From positions 1 to 31,076 of the forward strand of contig DJRJ01000034.1 of NCBI GenBank assembly GCA_002438865.1: DNA of 31,076 bases, read 5' to 3'. The position numbers were made by a program, and so were the translations under genes. Source of the stretch: Clostridiales bacterium UBA6363. Lineage in GTDB: Bacteria > Bacillota > Clostridia > UBA1381. The notes below the pieces were generated by a model that was given only the letters and a program-made list of their open reading frames with translations, had not been told where the DNA came from and did no database searches. Below are positions 31,063 through 31,076 of this stretch, in pieces (within the stretch, counting starts at the first letter, position 1; each line of letters begins with the position of its first letter).

Positions 31063-31076
31063 TGTTAGAACTAACA
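31063..31076. promoter_or_regulatory. Perfect palindrome TGTTAGAACTAACA (candidate operator)
   Basis: TGTTAG, AA, CTAACA is a perfect 14-bp palindrome at the last bases of the window, 15 bases after the -10 box. Its location just downstream of the expected start site suits a repressor operator. The regulator cannot be identified from here. Confidence 0.5.

Overview
The window reads as chromosome of a spore-forming-lineage, anaerobic Firmicute of the class Clostridia (an Oscillospiraceae/Eubacteriales-type gut organism is my best guess). The reasons are a CIRCE-controlled hrcA-grpE-dnaK-dnaJ cluster, S-layer-homology (SLH) proteins, a GerMN-domain protein, a CD1247-type acidic zinc-ribbon protein, HemW, NadA, textbook TTGACA-N17-TATAAT promoters, and moderate-GC coding sequence with AT-rich gaps. 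I saw no rRNA, tRNA, CRISPR array or intact transposase.

Layout. 1-2760: a minus-strand operon, HD-domain protein-nadA-mnmA, with its own promoter. 2760-3891: a divergent promoter, a 25-bp dyad, a 10-codon leader peptide (MIIPKERCWR) and cysK. 3892-5726: an SLH protein gene bracketed by two clusters of GTAGGG-type hairpin repeats. 5725-8880: an Rrf2-family regulator, an FAD-dependent oxidoreductase, and a divergent PocR/AraC regulator that probably controls the oxidoreductase. 8873-10900: dinB (Pol IV) broken by a 4-bp tandem duplication, a TSCPD protein and a GerMN lipoprotein/secreted protein. 10910-15213: the operon yhbY-nadD-yqeK-rsfS-leuS. 15428-17724: efp, a CD1247-like protein and hemW. 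17770-22489: the heat-shock operon. 22503-24240: a degenerate galactokinase-like protein and greA.

24272-27700 is an AT-rich accessory island, all on the minus strand. Read in transcription order it holds a wrecked XRE repressor gene that still has its promoter, an ImmA/IrrE metallopeptidase, a possible small RNA, a DUF4417 protein, a short Ntox50-type toxin, a putative immunity gene with an in-frame stop, a remnant of the DUF4417 3' end, a second short toxin-like protein sharing the same N-terminal tag (MGAGAGGNFG-x-TKG), and a DUF2247-type immunity protein. A ~157-bp direct repeat spans the DUF4417/toxin junction, so the locus looks like toxin/immunity cassettes accumulated by recombination at a shared leader. 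This is the best candidate for an undescribed system here.

27748-31076: a WG-repeat/SLH surface protein, an AraC regulator with a GyrI-like effector domain, then a gene-free 330-bp tail with a structured segment, a minus-strand promoter and, at the edge, a plus-strand promoter followed by a perfect 14-bp palindrome.

Working links: the Rrf2 regulator's own promoter carries a half-site resembling the cysK dyad, suggesting it is the cysteine/Fe-S regulator of cysK. NadA and NadD both serve NAD synthesis but sit in separate operons.
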